Shown one piece after another: positions 24,494 through 37,339 of a stretch of 64,000 bases of DNA. The DNA comes from Hofstenia miamia (Eukaryota > Xenacoelomorpha > Acoela): contig SCFE01000111.1 in the NCBI GenBank assembly GCA_004352715.1, positions 1,455,448 through 1,519,447 on the forward strand, read 5' to 3'. The position numbers and the translations under genes are program-made. The notes beneath the pieces were generated by a model. That model did no database searches. It had not been told where the DNA came from and was given only the letters and a program-made list of their open reading frames with translations. Every line of letters starts with the position of its first letter. The first letter of the stretch is position 1.

Positions 24494-25130
24494 TATTCTT
24501 CCACTTGAAGAGGCTGTACAGAGTGATGAAAGCAGTCTTCAGAATGTTGGTGGGCTTCATGGGCAACTGCCAATATGCCTTACATAAATTGAGGCAAGTG
24601 AACAGTTTGTATTGACTAGCATCATATAAAAGATCTTCAATACAAGGAAGTAGATATGCATCCTTTACCATGACATTGCTTAACTTCCAAAAATCCATGC
24701 AGAGGTAGTACTTATCACCCTGCCTAATAATAATGGTGGGTGCTGCATAAGGACTATTGCTGCCCTGGATTATCCCACTTTCTTTAAGATCACTGAGGAT
24801 TCTTTCATACTCTTCTCAGAGGTTTTCTAGCACTCTCCTAAATGGAAGGCAAATGGGGCAATCATGCTTAGTTACAATTGTGTGCTGTTCACCAACAGCC
24901 TGGCCAATGCTGATCAAGCCATAATTAAACACTTCATGGTGTTGTTGAAGCAAACAAGAGAGTGATTCACATTCCTGAGCACTGAGATAGGCATGTGTCC
25001 TCTCACTGACACAAGGGATCCAGACAGTATTGCTTGGTTCTGCTAAGCAGCAGCTTTCAACTCCAAGCAAACTGGAGTTTTGATGATTATCAGTTTAGCA
25101 GGGGCTATCTTGACCAATGAAGTAGAGCTA
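24399..25130 (-). pseudogene. Ty3/gypsy-like pol fragment (RT start)
   Basis: A minus-strand frame with one internal stop at 24,816. Upstream are LNSSTSLVKIAPAKLIIIKT and a stretch ending KHDCPICLPFRRV, the usual link between protease and RT. Then come YERILSDLKESGIIQGSNSP, YAAPTIIIRQGDKYYLCMDF and KDAYLLPCIEDLLYDASQY, the first RT blocks. The catalytic block reads LFTCLNLCKAYWQLPM where LDLxxGYWQ is usual: the first metal-binding aspartate is asparagine (AAT at 24,588-24,590). RT homology ends after LFKWKNM, before YxDD. It is inactive by truncation, stop and active-site change. It is on the opposite strand to the gag-like block, so it is not one element with it. Confidence 0.8.
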
Positions 25131-28100
25131 TTTAGCACAATGATGTAAGTTTTTCCAAAGTTATAACTATATATTTTTGTTTTTAATTTAATAAATCATT
25201 ATTCAGTTTATTCAGAGATTGAGTCAAATATGGTTGAATTTCTCCAACACAGTAAGTTATTTTTACATTTAAATAGTGAATATTATATGATTAAGCAAAT
25301 TCTTAGTTGGAAATTGATTGCTTGTACATGTTTAATATTACTGTAGCATCATTCAAATAAAATCTAAAAAGCTGCAAACATTGAGTGAAGTTGAGAATAA
25401 GATCGAAGAAATGATGATTAGAAATATTGTATTTAGATCAATTAGATCAATTTAGATTTATTTGTATTATGCAACCAAGAAACAATATGTGTCAAAAATA
25501 TGAGATTAGTATCAGTTGATAATAATACTTTTTGGCGAAATGAGGAGGCGAAACCACTTCCATTATTTTTAGCTGCCATCTTGGCAGACAAAAAGTTTAA
25601 ATTTGAAATCAAAAGGTACTTTTCTAGATTTACTATAAATAGGAACTAAACATTGTAAGCAATTGATAAAGAATTTTATTCAGAATTCTTATTTTGTTCT
25701 ACTTTAATGGTTTGATTATTTAATATGATGTTGAGCTAATTGAGTGGTGTTTAGTAGTGGTCTGGATCCACATAGAGAATGATTCAAGGGTATTTGTGCC
25801 AGACCATGAAAGTGCACATAGGTTAGGTGATGGAGTTTTTCTCTTGGTTAGCCAACTAGTGATCATTTAATACATGTATTAAAATAATTAACTTCAAACA
25901 AACAGTTGGATAACTGAAACCTAGGAAATATATTAATATTATTTTAGATCCAAATTAGTGACCCATAAATGACCAATAAAGTGACCAAACATGTATCAAT
26001 TTATAAATGTAGGTTAGGAAGCTGCTCAATAATAATGTATTTATTAAAGCCAGTATATTTTGGTAATGGTAATATTAAGTAAGCAGCTAGTAACAAGTCA
26101 GGTTGTGAACAATGAAACACTTTTACAAAAATAGAGTCTAAGTCAAATTGTGTCTCGTCTTGAGTATCCACTGAGCTAGAATAGGGTACACATAAACTGT
26201 ATCAATACCTGAGATGTGGAACTCAAACAACTGGATACATTGAAGGATTGGTGAAACTGGATGTGGAGATCAGCTTTGGGCAGATGCCCATTATCAATTG
26301 GTGGAGAAATCATTGCATGGCTTCATCACCTAAATAGTAAACAGTTACAACTACTTATATCATGTTAATGGAACTCAAAGATAAAACAATATCTAATTAA
26401 GTAAATCCCTACCTGCAAAACTATGACTAATGTTATACAGTAACAAAAGATAAATAGTAATGATGCCTGGTAGAGGATGTTACATTACTAACATCAATAA
26501 AAATTTCCTGGAGACTTGATTTGCAAAAGAAAACACTACATATATTATCAATGAAATGTGTAAAGAAACTAAATTACAAATGAAAAAAGCATTAGCAAAA
26601 ACTTCTTCTTTCATAGCATTAAAAATTCCAACTCCTTCACAATGAGTAACAACTAATTTGATTTTGGGAGAGAACAGATATTGACATTATCAGTGAATAT
26701 ACAGCATAAATTCATGAATTGGTGACAGGTCAAAGATTGAAGGCAAAGCATTTTTGATTTCAAATGCATCTATAATTAACAAGGTATGTTGACATATAAT
26801 TGTTTATATTTTATTTTCATCACCTATATACATTGTTGTAATATTTCTCTTTCCATCATACACATTTTTGCTCATGCATGTTTTTGCTTAAATGAATTTA
26901 TATGCATTATTGGTTTTTTCACCTATATATATTGTTGTATTATTTCTAATTTTCATCATGCATGTTTTTGCTTTAAATGAATTTATATGCATTATTGGTT
27001 TATTGAGTATTTCATTTTTAATCATGTGTGTTCAATTTCTATTTTTCTTTAAGTAGCAATTGACTGAAAGGAATTATTTATAAGTAATCATTTTGTTTAA
27101 TTTCTCATTTTTAACTAACAAATAAATTTTACATATTTAATTATTAGCAGTTCTAGAACTCAAATTTTTTATAAACTCTTTGCTATTGATTATTTATTGT
27201 ATAGGTCTATGTGTTTACAAGTGTATACTTTTAGAAAAGTAGACCATAGCATGGAATTGTGACTTATTTGGTGATTGAGAATTATTTCTATAGATGGGAA
27301 ATCAGATGTGTGTAGCACTATGCTAGTTAGAAGAATGTGAATTATCTGAAAAATGTATTCTAATTTCTATAGCAACTACAATACAATGGGGAAGGAGAGA
27401 ATGAAACCCATACAATAAGGTTCCAAGCAGTGGAGTAGTGAAAGGCCCATGTAATGCACACAAGCACATAAAACCTCACAAGCAAATAAAACAGGAAAAG
27501 ATGTGTGAGTCAACAAAAGATGTAACAGTTTACAGGCAGGTACACCTTGAAAATGCATATAAACCACAAAGCAATGCAGGAAGAAGATTTATGTGTAAAA
27601 CTAATGTAATAATAGTGTATATTGAAACCATGGATAAATCCTAATATATAGCATGTATAATTTTTTAGGAAGCAAAATTACATCTTTATGCATAAACCCT
27701 GTTTAATTTTTCTGAAAACTAGTTTGCTTTTATCATATATTTCACCTTGTAATGTTGAGTCTAATGAAAAAATTTCTCATTTTTGTATTTGGATATTAGC
27801 AAAATGAATTAAACACATAGAATTTTTACAATGAAAAATAGCAGCATATTTTAAAAATGAAATGTAGCCTTTTGTATGTAATGTTTAGATTTTCTGAAAA
27901 TGATGTAAATTACAATGATTGTGGATGTTAATCATTAGAATGTGAGGAATTTTTTACAATGAGATAGCAATGTATTTGATAAACAAAGTAGCCCTTTGCA
28001 TGTGATGTATAGAAAATAGTGAATTAAATTTGTACATAGGCTAGCTAAGAAATAGATATGTATGGAATTCTTATGAATTGGAGAATTATTAGTCAGCAAT

Positions 28101-28309
28101 GTATCATCATAATGCAATATAAACCATAATTAGTCAGCTAATGTATATTAAAAATTGTGTATGCAAACAATTCCTCTAATGTTTAATGTAGAATAACTCT
28201 GGAACTCTAGTGACAAATTTAGTTATTCAAATTTTAATCCCCCAACATAGGGCTAGACATTGACAAAATCTTGACCCCCAAGTTTGGGACTTCAATCTTG
28301 TAACTCTAT
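25131..28309. other. Unassigned stretch
   Basis: No recognisable protein or RNA. At 25,570 AGCTGCCATCTTGGCAGAC resembles a YY1-type word. Short plus- and minus-strand ORFs around 27,376-27,644 and 27,935 show no domain. A tandem duplication inside is listed separately. Confidence 0.5.
26815..27004 (+). repeat. Tandem duplication, unit about 95 bp
   Basis: Two adjacent copies of a block running from CACCTATATACATTGTTGTA to TATATGCATTATTGGTTT. The copies differ by a few substitutions and a short deletion. Confidence 0.85.
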
Positions 28310-29620
28310 TTAGAAATCATGAAGTCAACCAAGAGAAAAGAGAACAAGTTACCAGCTCCACCCTTCCACCAAAGGATAAGAAGGAGAATGGATAACAGAG
28401 ATGGCTCAGACACTCCTTTAAGGCATGGGAGACAACTTTCTCTGCCTGAGGGGATTCATGATACTAAATGGGGACGTACAGAAGGTTCTGAGCAGAATCC
28501 AACCACATCTGGGCAATGACTTGCCTGGTGCCACCAAGAGCTGACAACCTCACTCACATCTCCTTGTCAACACTATGTGGGGAGACAACTTTCCCCACAT
28601 GATCAAGAAGAGCTGGCTTCCACAGTAGACTCTAATAAAAATTGATTACCAGTTAGTGATATAAAAAATGTAAATACCCCCAAACCTGATTCAAGGGTCC
28701 CCTGAGCTCACATTCCTCATCCTTTGAATCATCAAGTATTACTTCCGTGATTCTATCTAAGAAGACAGAAGAAAGGAAAAAGACAGTGTTGAAAGTCAGA
28801 AATGAAATATTACATCCATATTTTATAGTTACCCAAAAAGCAATATGCTATGTGAGAGATAACATATCCAAAGAAATTAAAAACAAACTATGGTGGTCAT
28901 TCAATATGAAGAAACTAACTTGCTTCATTGATGTGGTCCCTTTTATTATAGACACAGAATGATGACCACCTGTTAATGCCATTATTTGTTATGCTTCATA
29001 AATGCATGAGGGCCTAAGTAGACATTATTGGAGAAGCACTGTTCACACCTCTTTTAACAAGGACTTCACTATTACACACCAATGTCAGTTTATTAATAAT
29101 TGGCAAGATATTCAGAAATTTGAATGTGTCAACATAGATTTCAACAATCTATTAGTGATTTATGTGTTCAAGGTGCATGAGATTCAACACTCAAACATAA
29201 TGTAACACATCAAAATAGCCTATCTTTTATGCATACCACCACCATTCATCACCACACTGCTCATCTTCCCATTCTGGAGAGTGAAAAGAGGCAAAAAAAA
29301 GTATCAGCACACATACTGGATAAGCTCAACTATGTGAGTACAAGTGGGGAATGTAAATGACTATCTCAAACCAAACCCCCAAATACAAAGAAGCAAGAGA
29401 GAAGCTCCTGCAAGGAGGAAATTTGGAGTGAGTGTTCATATACAGAAAACTTACTATCAAAGACATATTTCAGAAGGGACATCAGTTGGCATGATATCCT
29501 AGCTATTGAGATGATCAAAGAAACTAAAAACTAATCTCCAAGCTGCCTCTCCTGCTGTTACCACAAACTTAATGTGAGCAAGAAGAGAGTGTAGAGTCAC
29601 TGGGGACCTGGTGAAAATTT
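28310..29620 (+). other. GC-richer block, possible decayed retroelement
   Basis: Compared with its surroundings this block is GC-richer and has several short plus-strand frames (for example MKSTKRKENKLPAPPFHQRI at 28,319 and a frame at 28,747-28,962). GGGGAGACAACTTTCCCCAC and the related GGGAGACAACTTTCTCTGCC recur about 140 bases apart. There is no RT, integrase or zinc-knuckle signature, so a retroelement origin is only a guess. Confidence 0.3.
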
Positions 29621-30574
29621 TATTTATTCTAATTTATATTTGGCTAAATTTTGTTATACTGTGATTGTGGTGAGTCATTATGATGTCTGAATTAGTTAAT
29701 GATTTTCAAGAGCATTTTTATGATCTAATGATAATTGCTAAATTAAATTTGTGAGGGAAATTGAATGCTTGAATTTGTAAACAAAGGCCAGGTAGGTATT
29801 TTTATTTTGTATAAATATGAGGCAACCATTGTTGACATGTTTAAATTTAATGGTTTTTACTGAAACTGCATTTACTCTCTCATTACTGTCTTTTATAGTT
29901 TTTCTAACCTGATGGTTATTATAATTGCTTAAGTTTCTGGCAACAATTTGGGAGTTACTCCTTTGATCCTAGGACAACAACTTGTTCTTTGACAAAGGCA
30001 GCCCAAATCATGGACCACATTAGGCTAGGTATATGGGTATGTATAGAGATAAGAAACCCTCTCATTCAAATGCAACATGACAGACACCTATAACAGCTTA
30101 CACTGTGATGATATTATGCCACTGGCTAACATGAATGCATGGTAATTACATGCTATTACTACATGAGCTGAGAAACAAGAAAACAACAGAGATGGTTTAT
30201 TGATCTAGAAATTATAACATGAGACAAACAGAGTAGCACTGTTCAGACAAGTTTTGAAATTCTCATCTTTGTTGTCACTCTGGCTTGACACCATATGAAT
30301 TGGTCCTCCTGAATGTTTTCTTTTCTAAACAGTTACTAGTTACCTGGATGGATTACCAATGTTTCCCCTGTTAGAATCAGGGCTGATATGAGATGGTCAC
30401 TCTTGCAAACTTCTGCCATGACATTACGTTCCCTAGTGCTGTTCTAGTTACCACACCTGATTCTACATTAAGAATTGCGAATATTTTCATAGAAATCAAA
30501 AATCATCACATTGATTCAAAGAAATTGTCTAAAAATAAATTTGCTCAATTTAACTGTCAAAAAATTTCTTGTTA

Positions 30575-30783
30575 TCAATTACATCACTTTGCCCAAATCC
30601 TAGAAATCAAAAATAAAAAGATGTCAAAAAATTAATTTGCTCAACTTAGTTTGTCAAAAATATTTCATCATTAGATGGTGTCTAATAGAATTGCTATGTG
30701 CCCATATGGCAAGTAGTCACAGGTGCTACAAAAACTTCAGGGTGTCCCATTGCAACCTCTTCTCCCTGTCATATACTACTAAT
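30575..30783. repeat. Repeat family B copy 2
   Basis: Same-strand homologue of 24,275-24,493, perhaps 75-80 percent alike by eye, with one insertion of about 15 bases (GCTACAAAAACTTCAG). Homology stops at CATATACTACT, matching the point where copy 1 meets RT sequence, which supports a real element boundary there. Confidence 0.65.
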
Positions 30784-31189
30784 GTTTGACTTTCAACAGA
30801 AAAATGATGATTTTTTGAAAAGACTTTTTGGAGCAGTAAGCACTTTGTACAAAAATGATATTAGAACATTTAGTTTGACCTGAAGTTAAATTGTGATAAG
30901 CATTTTTCCAAAAACGACAGAAATTGACTACTTTAATTTAGGGCATCTAAATAGAAGGGCTTTGGTAAATATTAATAGTAGATTTTAACCTTTTTTTGCC
31001 TTATAAAATAAATTAGGTTTTTTTGACCTTACAACCATACAAAATATTTGCAAAATATATCTAATAAAATCTTGCAAATATGTTTTTTATGCACTTCTGT
31101 TAACTCCTTTCTTCATGATTCATTGAATTCATTTTCTTTTAAAACATTGATATGTGTGACTAATGTAATTATTTTAACCCTATTTTGTC

Positions 31190-31300
31190 TGGAATTTTTC
31201 TTAGCTATTATTCATGGGGCCAACTTGGAAATGGTACATCCAATCAACACAGAGTTGGGATTGGATCAGAATTAAAAATTTTTAAAAATTGCATATATTG
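31190..31300 (+). other. Possible isolated RCC1-like exon
   Basis: After a pyrimidine tract ending TTTTTCTTAG at about 31,203, one frame reads YYSWGQLGNGTSNQHRVGIG. WGQLGNGT is the hallmark end of an RCC1 beta-propeller repeat (usually SWGxNxxGQLGxGT), here lacking about four residues. No partner exon was found, so it may be chance or a decayed exon. Confidence 0.25.
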
Positions 31301-32133
31301 TACATTTTATACATTTCACACATTTTTAAATTGAATGCCACTTTAAATGTGTTAACAATCTCATTCTAAGTGAAATTTAGTAATTGAATTTCATTGTTCA
31401 TGCAACATGTTATTCTTTCTAACAACTTATAATATTGGTGACAAATATTTTAAATCTGAAAATGCAATTCATGTTAGCCAGCACATAAAAATATAATTGT
31501 AAAGCAACCAAAAACATCTGTTTATATAAACTTGCAAATGGAAAAGCAGATGAAACACAGAGAAGCAAGTGGCATACTTTAGTTGCTGCAAACACTGCAA
31601 AAAATATAATGATACTAATATAATTATAAAATTGTCATTTAAGATGCACTATAAGCAACTTGCAATGCCAAGATCAACTTAGTTTTCAGAAGATTGTGAT
31701 TACTGTAATTATTAATACAGAAATATTTATTGAGCCATACCCCTTGCATAGCAATAATAGGGTATTAAATTATTTAATGTTGCTTTTACATAATATAAAA
31801 TTTGTAATCCAAACCAGTATCCAATTTCAATGAAAAGAAAAACTCAAAATTTAAGTCGCAAATTTATTTTGAAAAATGAATTTTTCTATCACAGATTATA
31901 ATGCACTCTACAACAATTTTTTAGAGTTTTGCAATGTATATTTTTGCGTATGTTCTTTAATATGCCATTGTTTCAGCTATTCTTGTTTTCAACATCTTAG
32001 TTGCAATTTTGAAATAAACTTTGTCTTCTTGTTCTCAATTCATTGCAAAATGGAAATATTGGATTTGGACATAGTAAGATTAATTGAAATGTAATATCAT
32101 AAAAAAACTCAACTATTTAAACTTTTTAAATAT

Positions 32134-32321
32134 AGTAGTAATAAATGGGTTCTGTTTTGTGGCACAAATTGACCTTTCACCCCGGTGGGCATGGATATGA
32201 TGTAATTGTGTACTTTGGCCATCTGTGTATCTCTGATGTCATTGGAATGTGTTCTGTTTTATTGGCAAGCAGTTTTGTTTGCAGTCTATTGTTTAAAATG
32301 TAACCAATTTTTTTATACATA
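32134..32321 (+). repeat. Repeat family C terminal segment, extra copy
   Basis: About 190 bases starting AGTAGTAATAAATGGGTTCT, related to the start of the block at 32,717 and, reversed, to the block ending at 41,443. It contains TTTGTTTGCAGTCTATTGTT followed by TAAAATGTAACC, a roughly 45-base subrepeat found many times in this region. It has no counterpart at the matching point beyond the right arm (42,241), so it lies just outside the paired arms. Confidence 0.75.
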
Positions 32322-33060
32322 ATTTAATTATATATCAGAAAATGGTTAGAGCCAAAATATTCCTGACATGTCAAAGTATCTCCACATCAATCAATTTTGT
32401 TAAGCAAATCAAAAAATTTAAAAATTGTTTTTGTCAACGATCATAAAATGGGCTTAAAATGGCTCAGATGTAAATTGGCCTAATCAGACTTTGGCTGGGC
32501 GTGGGCCTCAATTTTCGGCCAATGTCCATTTATGTTCTTTATCTGTAATTTTCCAACCACAAGAAGCAAATCCGTTCTGATTGGCGTGACTTTGATTGTG
32601 AGTGAAAATTGAATATTGCTTGAAAAATTCCAACAAATTCATTTCTTGGCTTATTTGTAAGCTTTTTGTAGCAATCTAATCCTTAAAATTGTCATCAACT
32701 ATAATCACAATATATTAGTAGTAATAAATGGGTTCCGTTTCGTGGCACAAATTGACGTTTGACACTGGCGGGCATGAATATGATGTACTTTGGCCGTCTG
32801 TGTATCCCTGACGTCATTGGAATATGTTCTGTTTTGTTGGCAAGCAATTTTGTTTGCAGTCTATTGTTTAAAATATAACCAATTTTTTATTCATATACGT
32901 TTTTGGAATTAAATAATTAATGAGTGTTTTCAAACATACATAATTTTTTAATATTGAGGGTAATAAATACGTTTCACAGACAACACATGTCAATTGCAAA
33001 AATAAACATATTTGTTTGCAGTCTATTGTTTAAAATGTAACCAATTTTTTTATACATATT

Positions 33061-33061
33061 N
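33061..33061. other. Single-N junction inside the left arm
   Basis: The sequence jumps from TTTTATACATATT to CATACTTGC across this N. In the two related copies these words are separated by a block containing GGAATTATATTTTATGGC. The N therefore marks an artificial join. Confidence 0.8.
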
Positions 33062-33359
33062 CATACTTGCTTTTTGTTAATGCATGTGACTTGCTTATTT
33101 ATGTGACTTAATTTAGTTTACATACTTGTTTTTTTATTAACATACATGATATTGGAAATACCACATTAATTTTGTTTACATCTTTTATTTTACATACTTC
33201 TTTTATTCAGTAAAATTCAATAACAAATCTTTGAATCAGAGAGATAATAATACCTGTTAAAAGCGTAATGCCTTATTTTGGTAATAAAGCAAAATAATTT
33301 TTTCTGAAAAAACCAAAAACTAGTTTATGCAAAAACTCGCAATTTCTAATATTTAATAA

Positions 33360-33385
33360 ACGTATGTGGTAAAACCCACATACGT
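33360..33385. repeat. Perfect 10-bp stem hairpin
   Basis: ACGTATGTGG, loop TAAAAC, CCACATACGT. The same hairpin occurs at 37,557-37,582 and 40,796-40,821 in the inverted copies, with the loop reading GTTTTA. Conservation of both stem halves in all three copies is exact. Confidence 0.9.
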
Positions 33386-33680
33386 GTTTAAGACAAGACA
33401 AAAATGTAATTTATTCTAAGCTTTGCTTATAATTACCATATATATATATCACACTATTAAATTTGTCTATTGTGTTAGTTTATCATCATTGTTGGGAGGG
33501 GAATGCTGTAGGAAACATGCGCAATGTGTAATTGCACATTATGAATTTCACACGATAGTATCTAAATTAATGATTAATAAACAAGTATGAGATGATAGAT
33601 CACAGTATAAAGCACATGACAATTAAAAGTTTAAGCAAATTCAATTATAAATGTGTATTAACAAACAACGTTTTTTTTAT

Positions 33681-35279
33681 AATAAAGTATATAATAAATT
33701 TAACATCAGACAGTAAATTCGCAGCAATTCATTAAAATAAAATTGATTACGTTTTTAAAAGAAATATCTGTAAAACTGACTAGAAATAATATTGCAAAAA
33801 GCGTAAAGAATCAAAACAATATCTGAGATTTAATTATAAAAATAGCTTACCAAAAAATTTGAAATCTTTTAGGGTCGTTCTTTCATCAATGTGAAATTCC
33901 ATTAATCTACTCTATGTATAAAGTTGCATGCTTTAATAATTTCAACATTACGTGGTTTTATCTATATCCCACTGTTCAATTGTCAAAATGTAACAAGCAT
34001 TATAAAAACAGTACAACCATACAAAGTTCCATTATGCTGCTGTTTGTACAAAGTTGCACTTAACAGACAATGTTAACATTGCGAAATTTTTTATCTATAT
34101 CATATTGTTCAAATGTCAAAATGTATCCAATCATAAAGATTATTATCTATCAAACATGAAATCACTTTACAATTATCGCAATTAAATAAAACACTTTCAA
34201 ATCATATAAAACTAGAAGTTTTCACAAGTTGGAGAACAATCTCAATTATTACATGTTTTTCCCAATTTATACAATTATGTAAATGAAAGATGCTACAAAA
34301 CTAAAATGTTAATGAAGTAAAATGATTTATCACTCACCATCTCTGGTACAAATGAAATAAATATTTTTTCAATACGTTTTTCTTGTTGAATTCAAGAATA
34401 AAATATTTGCAAGTAGGAATATTTATATGAAACGTTTCAAGATTGTTGATAACATGTTTTGTTATTAGTGTCGTAAATTGGTTATTAACAATTGTTGATA
34501 CAAATATATACAAACGTTTAAAAATATTTATTTAATATTATAAGAAATTGCTTACATTTTAAAATTTTATATGTGTTTTTTATATTAAGATTTAAATAAA
34601 TAATTGGTATGTGAATTTTCCACGTTTGTAGACTTACATTTTTTTCCGACGTTATTCCTTTCTTTGAGTTTACATTGCCTATGGCTTTTCCACGTTTGTA
34701 GCCTTACATTTCTTTTGCCGTCAATACTTTGTTTCAGTACTGATATACATTTAATTTTTCAATATGTATGCATGAAATCAACTGATCAAATTAGTCAAAA
34801 ACATTCTAAAAAACTGAATATTGTGTTAAAATTTTAGATATTTTTTCATCATTGAACAAAATGAAAATTTCATGACGGTATTAGTATAAAATTTCAAGAA
34901 CGAGTAAGAAATACGTACATACATATAAATACGACTAATCTTTGTTGTAAATTCAGATTTTATTTTCGTATTTTAAAGAATGAATGGTTTTGTTATTTAA
35001 TATCACATACAAATATAAATTTTAAGACATTCTACAAATCAATGATTTTTAAAGTACTTGCAGTTGTTTAATAGTTTAGGAATTTTAAAATAAAAACTTT
35101 ATAGTTATTGAGAAAGCATTAACATTCACATATTTCTTCAGTCAATGTGTAAACTCGCAAAAACATTTTTAATTATGAAAAGACTAACACAATTCATAAA
35201 AAATACATTCACTCAAAAATGATTAAATTTATTGATTTTACAAAACACATAGTTGTACACAGTTTGCAAAATAGAATTA
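33681..35279. other. AT-rich spacer, nothing recognised
   Basis: No coding signal. Around 34,608-34,712 TTTTCCACGTTTGTAG is repeated twice about 70 bases apart. The block 34,815-34,960 has a direct relative at 37,050-37,190 (ATTGAACAAAATG followed by TTCATGAC and TTAGTATAAA). Confidence 0.5.
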
Positions 35280-35983
35280 AGCATTCATGAAATAATTCAA
35301 TTTTTTCATGCATTTATAATGAGTCATCTAAATTATGCAAATATATTATTCACTGATATAAAAGATGCTTTTTTTTAAGAAACTTGATGTGCAATTAAAA
35401 TGGGCACTTAATGCCTCAAAGAAAAATTTCGCCAGAACTAAGGACTACATTTCCAAATCAATCCTTTTTCCAAGACAGCTTGTCATTTTGAATACTATGT
35501 TGACATTTTTTAAACTCATCAAGAACTTACCACCTTATAATACGATTTCAATGCCTGGTTTTATTCATAAACAAAACTCCAGATCAAAACATTTTTCCTG
35601 CATTAAGTACAGAAAAAAAGTCTTGAAAGAATCATTTATTAATACCGCTATCAGAACATGGAATTCATTACCTAAAGAGATGAAGAATATTGAAAAACTA
35701 AGAGCTTTTAAGAAACAAATTAAAATTTATCTTAAGCAAACGTATATCTCAGGACAATCATGGCTAGGATACAAATTCTACAACAATGATTACTCAACAA
35801 CCCGTACTTGAAATCTTCTAGTAATTTCTCCCTAACCTGTTAGATTTATTGTGTAGTATACTTTGCTTTTGTATGTATTTGTATGTATGTTTGTATATTT
35901 TTGACGCTATTTAGATATATTATCAGTTTTTAATTGTCAATATTTATCTGAATAAAGAATATCTTATCTTATCTTATCTTATT
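35280..35983 (+). pseudogene. LINE 3' end with (TATCT)n tail
   Basis: From about 35,300 a decayed frame reads MSHLNYANILFTDI, then the ORF at 35,365-35,811 continues through FPRQLVILNTMLTFFKLIKN to KESFINTAIRTWNSLPKEMK and LRAFKKQIKIYL. The TxxIRxWNSLPxEMxxxxxLxxFKxxLKxYL pattern is the typical C-terminus of a jockey/CR1-type RT ORF, ending about 16 residues before the stop. A short 3' UTR follows, ending in TTTATCTGAATAAAGAATAT and several TATCT units (35,960-35,983), as in LINEs with simple-repeat tails. Strongly 5'-truncated; the remaining 149 codons are intact. Confidence 0.75.
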
Positions 35984-37339
35984 GAAAAATGATTATGGTT
36001 ATTAAAGTAATTCTGCAAAATGTATAACTTCAAGTGAAAAGAAGCAAAATTTTTAAATTTAAGATGAATATCAAAGCTATATAAAATAAATTTAAGCATA
36101 CATATAGTACATCAAACTTAAATTAATTAATATATACTTGTAATAGCTTATGAGATTATAAAAACACAACAGCAATCGTTAAGTGATTTAAACTACATTT
36201 TGTACATTAGGTATTAAAACAACTTAGGAAAATTTTCTAAATATAGAAATAAATAGCTTAAATTACAATTATCAGAAAGTGATAAAAGAAATAAATACTT
36301 CTTCAAGGCAATTTACTCATTGTATTCAAATATAAAATTCATATCGCACAATATACAATTAGGAAAACCGGATTTTAACTCAATTTCCCTATGAAATGTT
36401 TTAAAATCATATAGAGATTAAGAATTTTTAAAAATCAATGTGATCTTGTTAGAGTTTCTAAGGCATAGCATTAGAGAGAATGTCAATATATTTTGAATTT
36501 CCAAGCATTTTTCCACTATTTCAGAGTCTAAAATATGTATTTTTATTACTAGACTTAGTTTGAGATTTTGATGTATTGCTACAGGTTTGAATACAATTTA
36601 CACGTTTCCTTTTGTTATGGTTTCATTAGTACATGTTTTAACACATTTGACAAATATTTGTTTTGCAGAACGTTTTGACATTGAATACCCTTCAACTTTA
36701 CGTTTCTAATTGTGTATATCTTGAAATAGTATTCCAAAAAATGCTAATAATCAAATAATGTGAAAGAAGAAATTGACCTTAGATTTTGTAATGTTTAAAG
36801 TTTTATATTTTGGATTTATTTTCTCTATGATGATTTCAGATTGATATGTGATTAGAAATAATTCTCCTTTAAAAATTGATTTTCAACAAGTCTAATACAA
36901 ATTTTTGTTAGCAAAAATGTTAAACGTGTAAAAATATTTTGAAATTTTTATATTATTTGGTAATCACATGAAACAAAGTTAGTAATATTAACTTTTTAAA
37001 ATGCAAAAATAGCTGACATTTTTGAATGATTTCAACCGTCACCACTTGAATCATTATGAAAACTGAATAATGTCTTAAAATAAGATATCTTTACATCATA
37101 AGCATTGAACAAAATGCAAACTTCATGACAGTTTTAGTATAAACTTTAAAAAATTCGACAATTCTTTGCGGTATATTCAGATTTTTTTTGTATTTCAACA
37201 CACAAAGTAAACAATAAATATACCAAGGGCAGAAACTAAACACATGAAGCATTAATATGTTAAATAATTTAACACAAAATTTTATAAATGAAATTTAAGT
37301 ACAGCCACATGTTCTATCATTAATACTAAATGATGATGA
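35984..37339. other. AT-rich spacer, nothing recognised
   Basis: No ORF, RNA or element end identified, apart from the direct relative of 34,815-34,960 at 37,050-37,190. Confidence 0.5.

Larger units (their letters stand above)
32322..33680 (+). repeat. Left arm of a large inverted repeat
   Basis: This arm pairs, reversed, with 40,500-42,241. It has three parts in order: a middle segment M (32,322-32,716), a family C start (32,717 onward, AGTAGTAATAAATGGGTTCC) and a long AT-rich body U to about 33,680. U carries the perfect hairpin at 33,360-33,385. A lone N at 33,061 sits where the other two copies have an extra 150-250 bases, so this arm is shortened there. Identity is high by eye, with scattered substitutions. 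No ORF of note. Confidence 0.85.

Noticed and set aside
22755-25130. A single gypsy element made of the gag-like block and the RT fragment
   Set aside because: Gag is on the plus strand and RT on the minus strand, with the Tc1 end and TIR between them.
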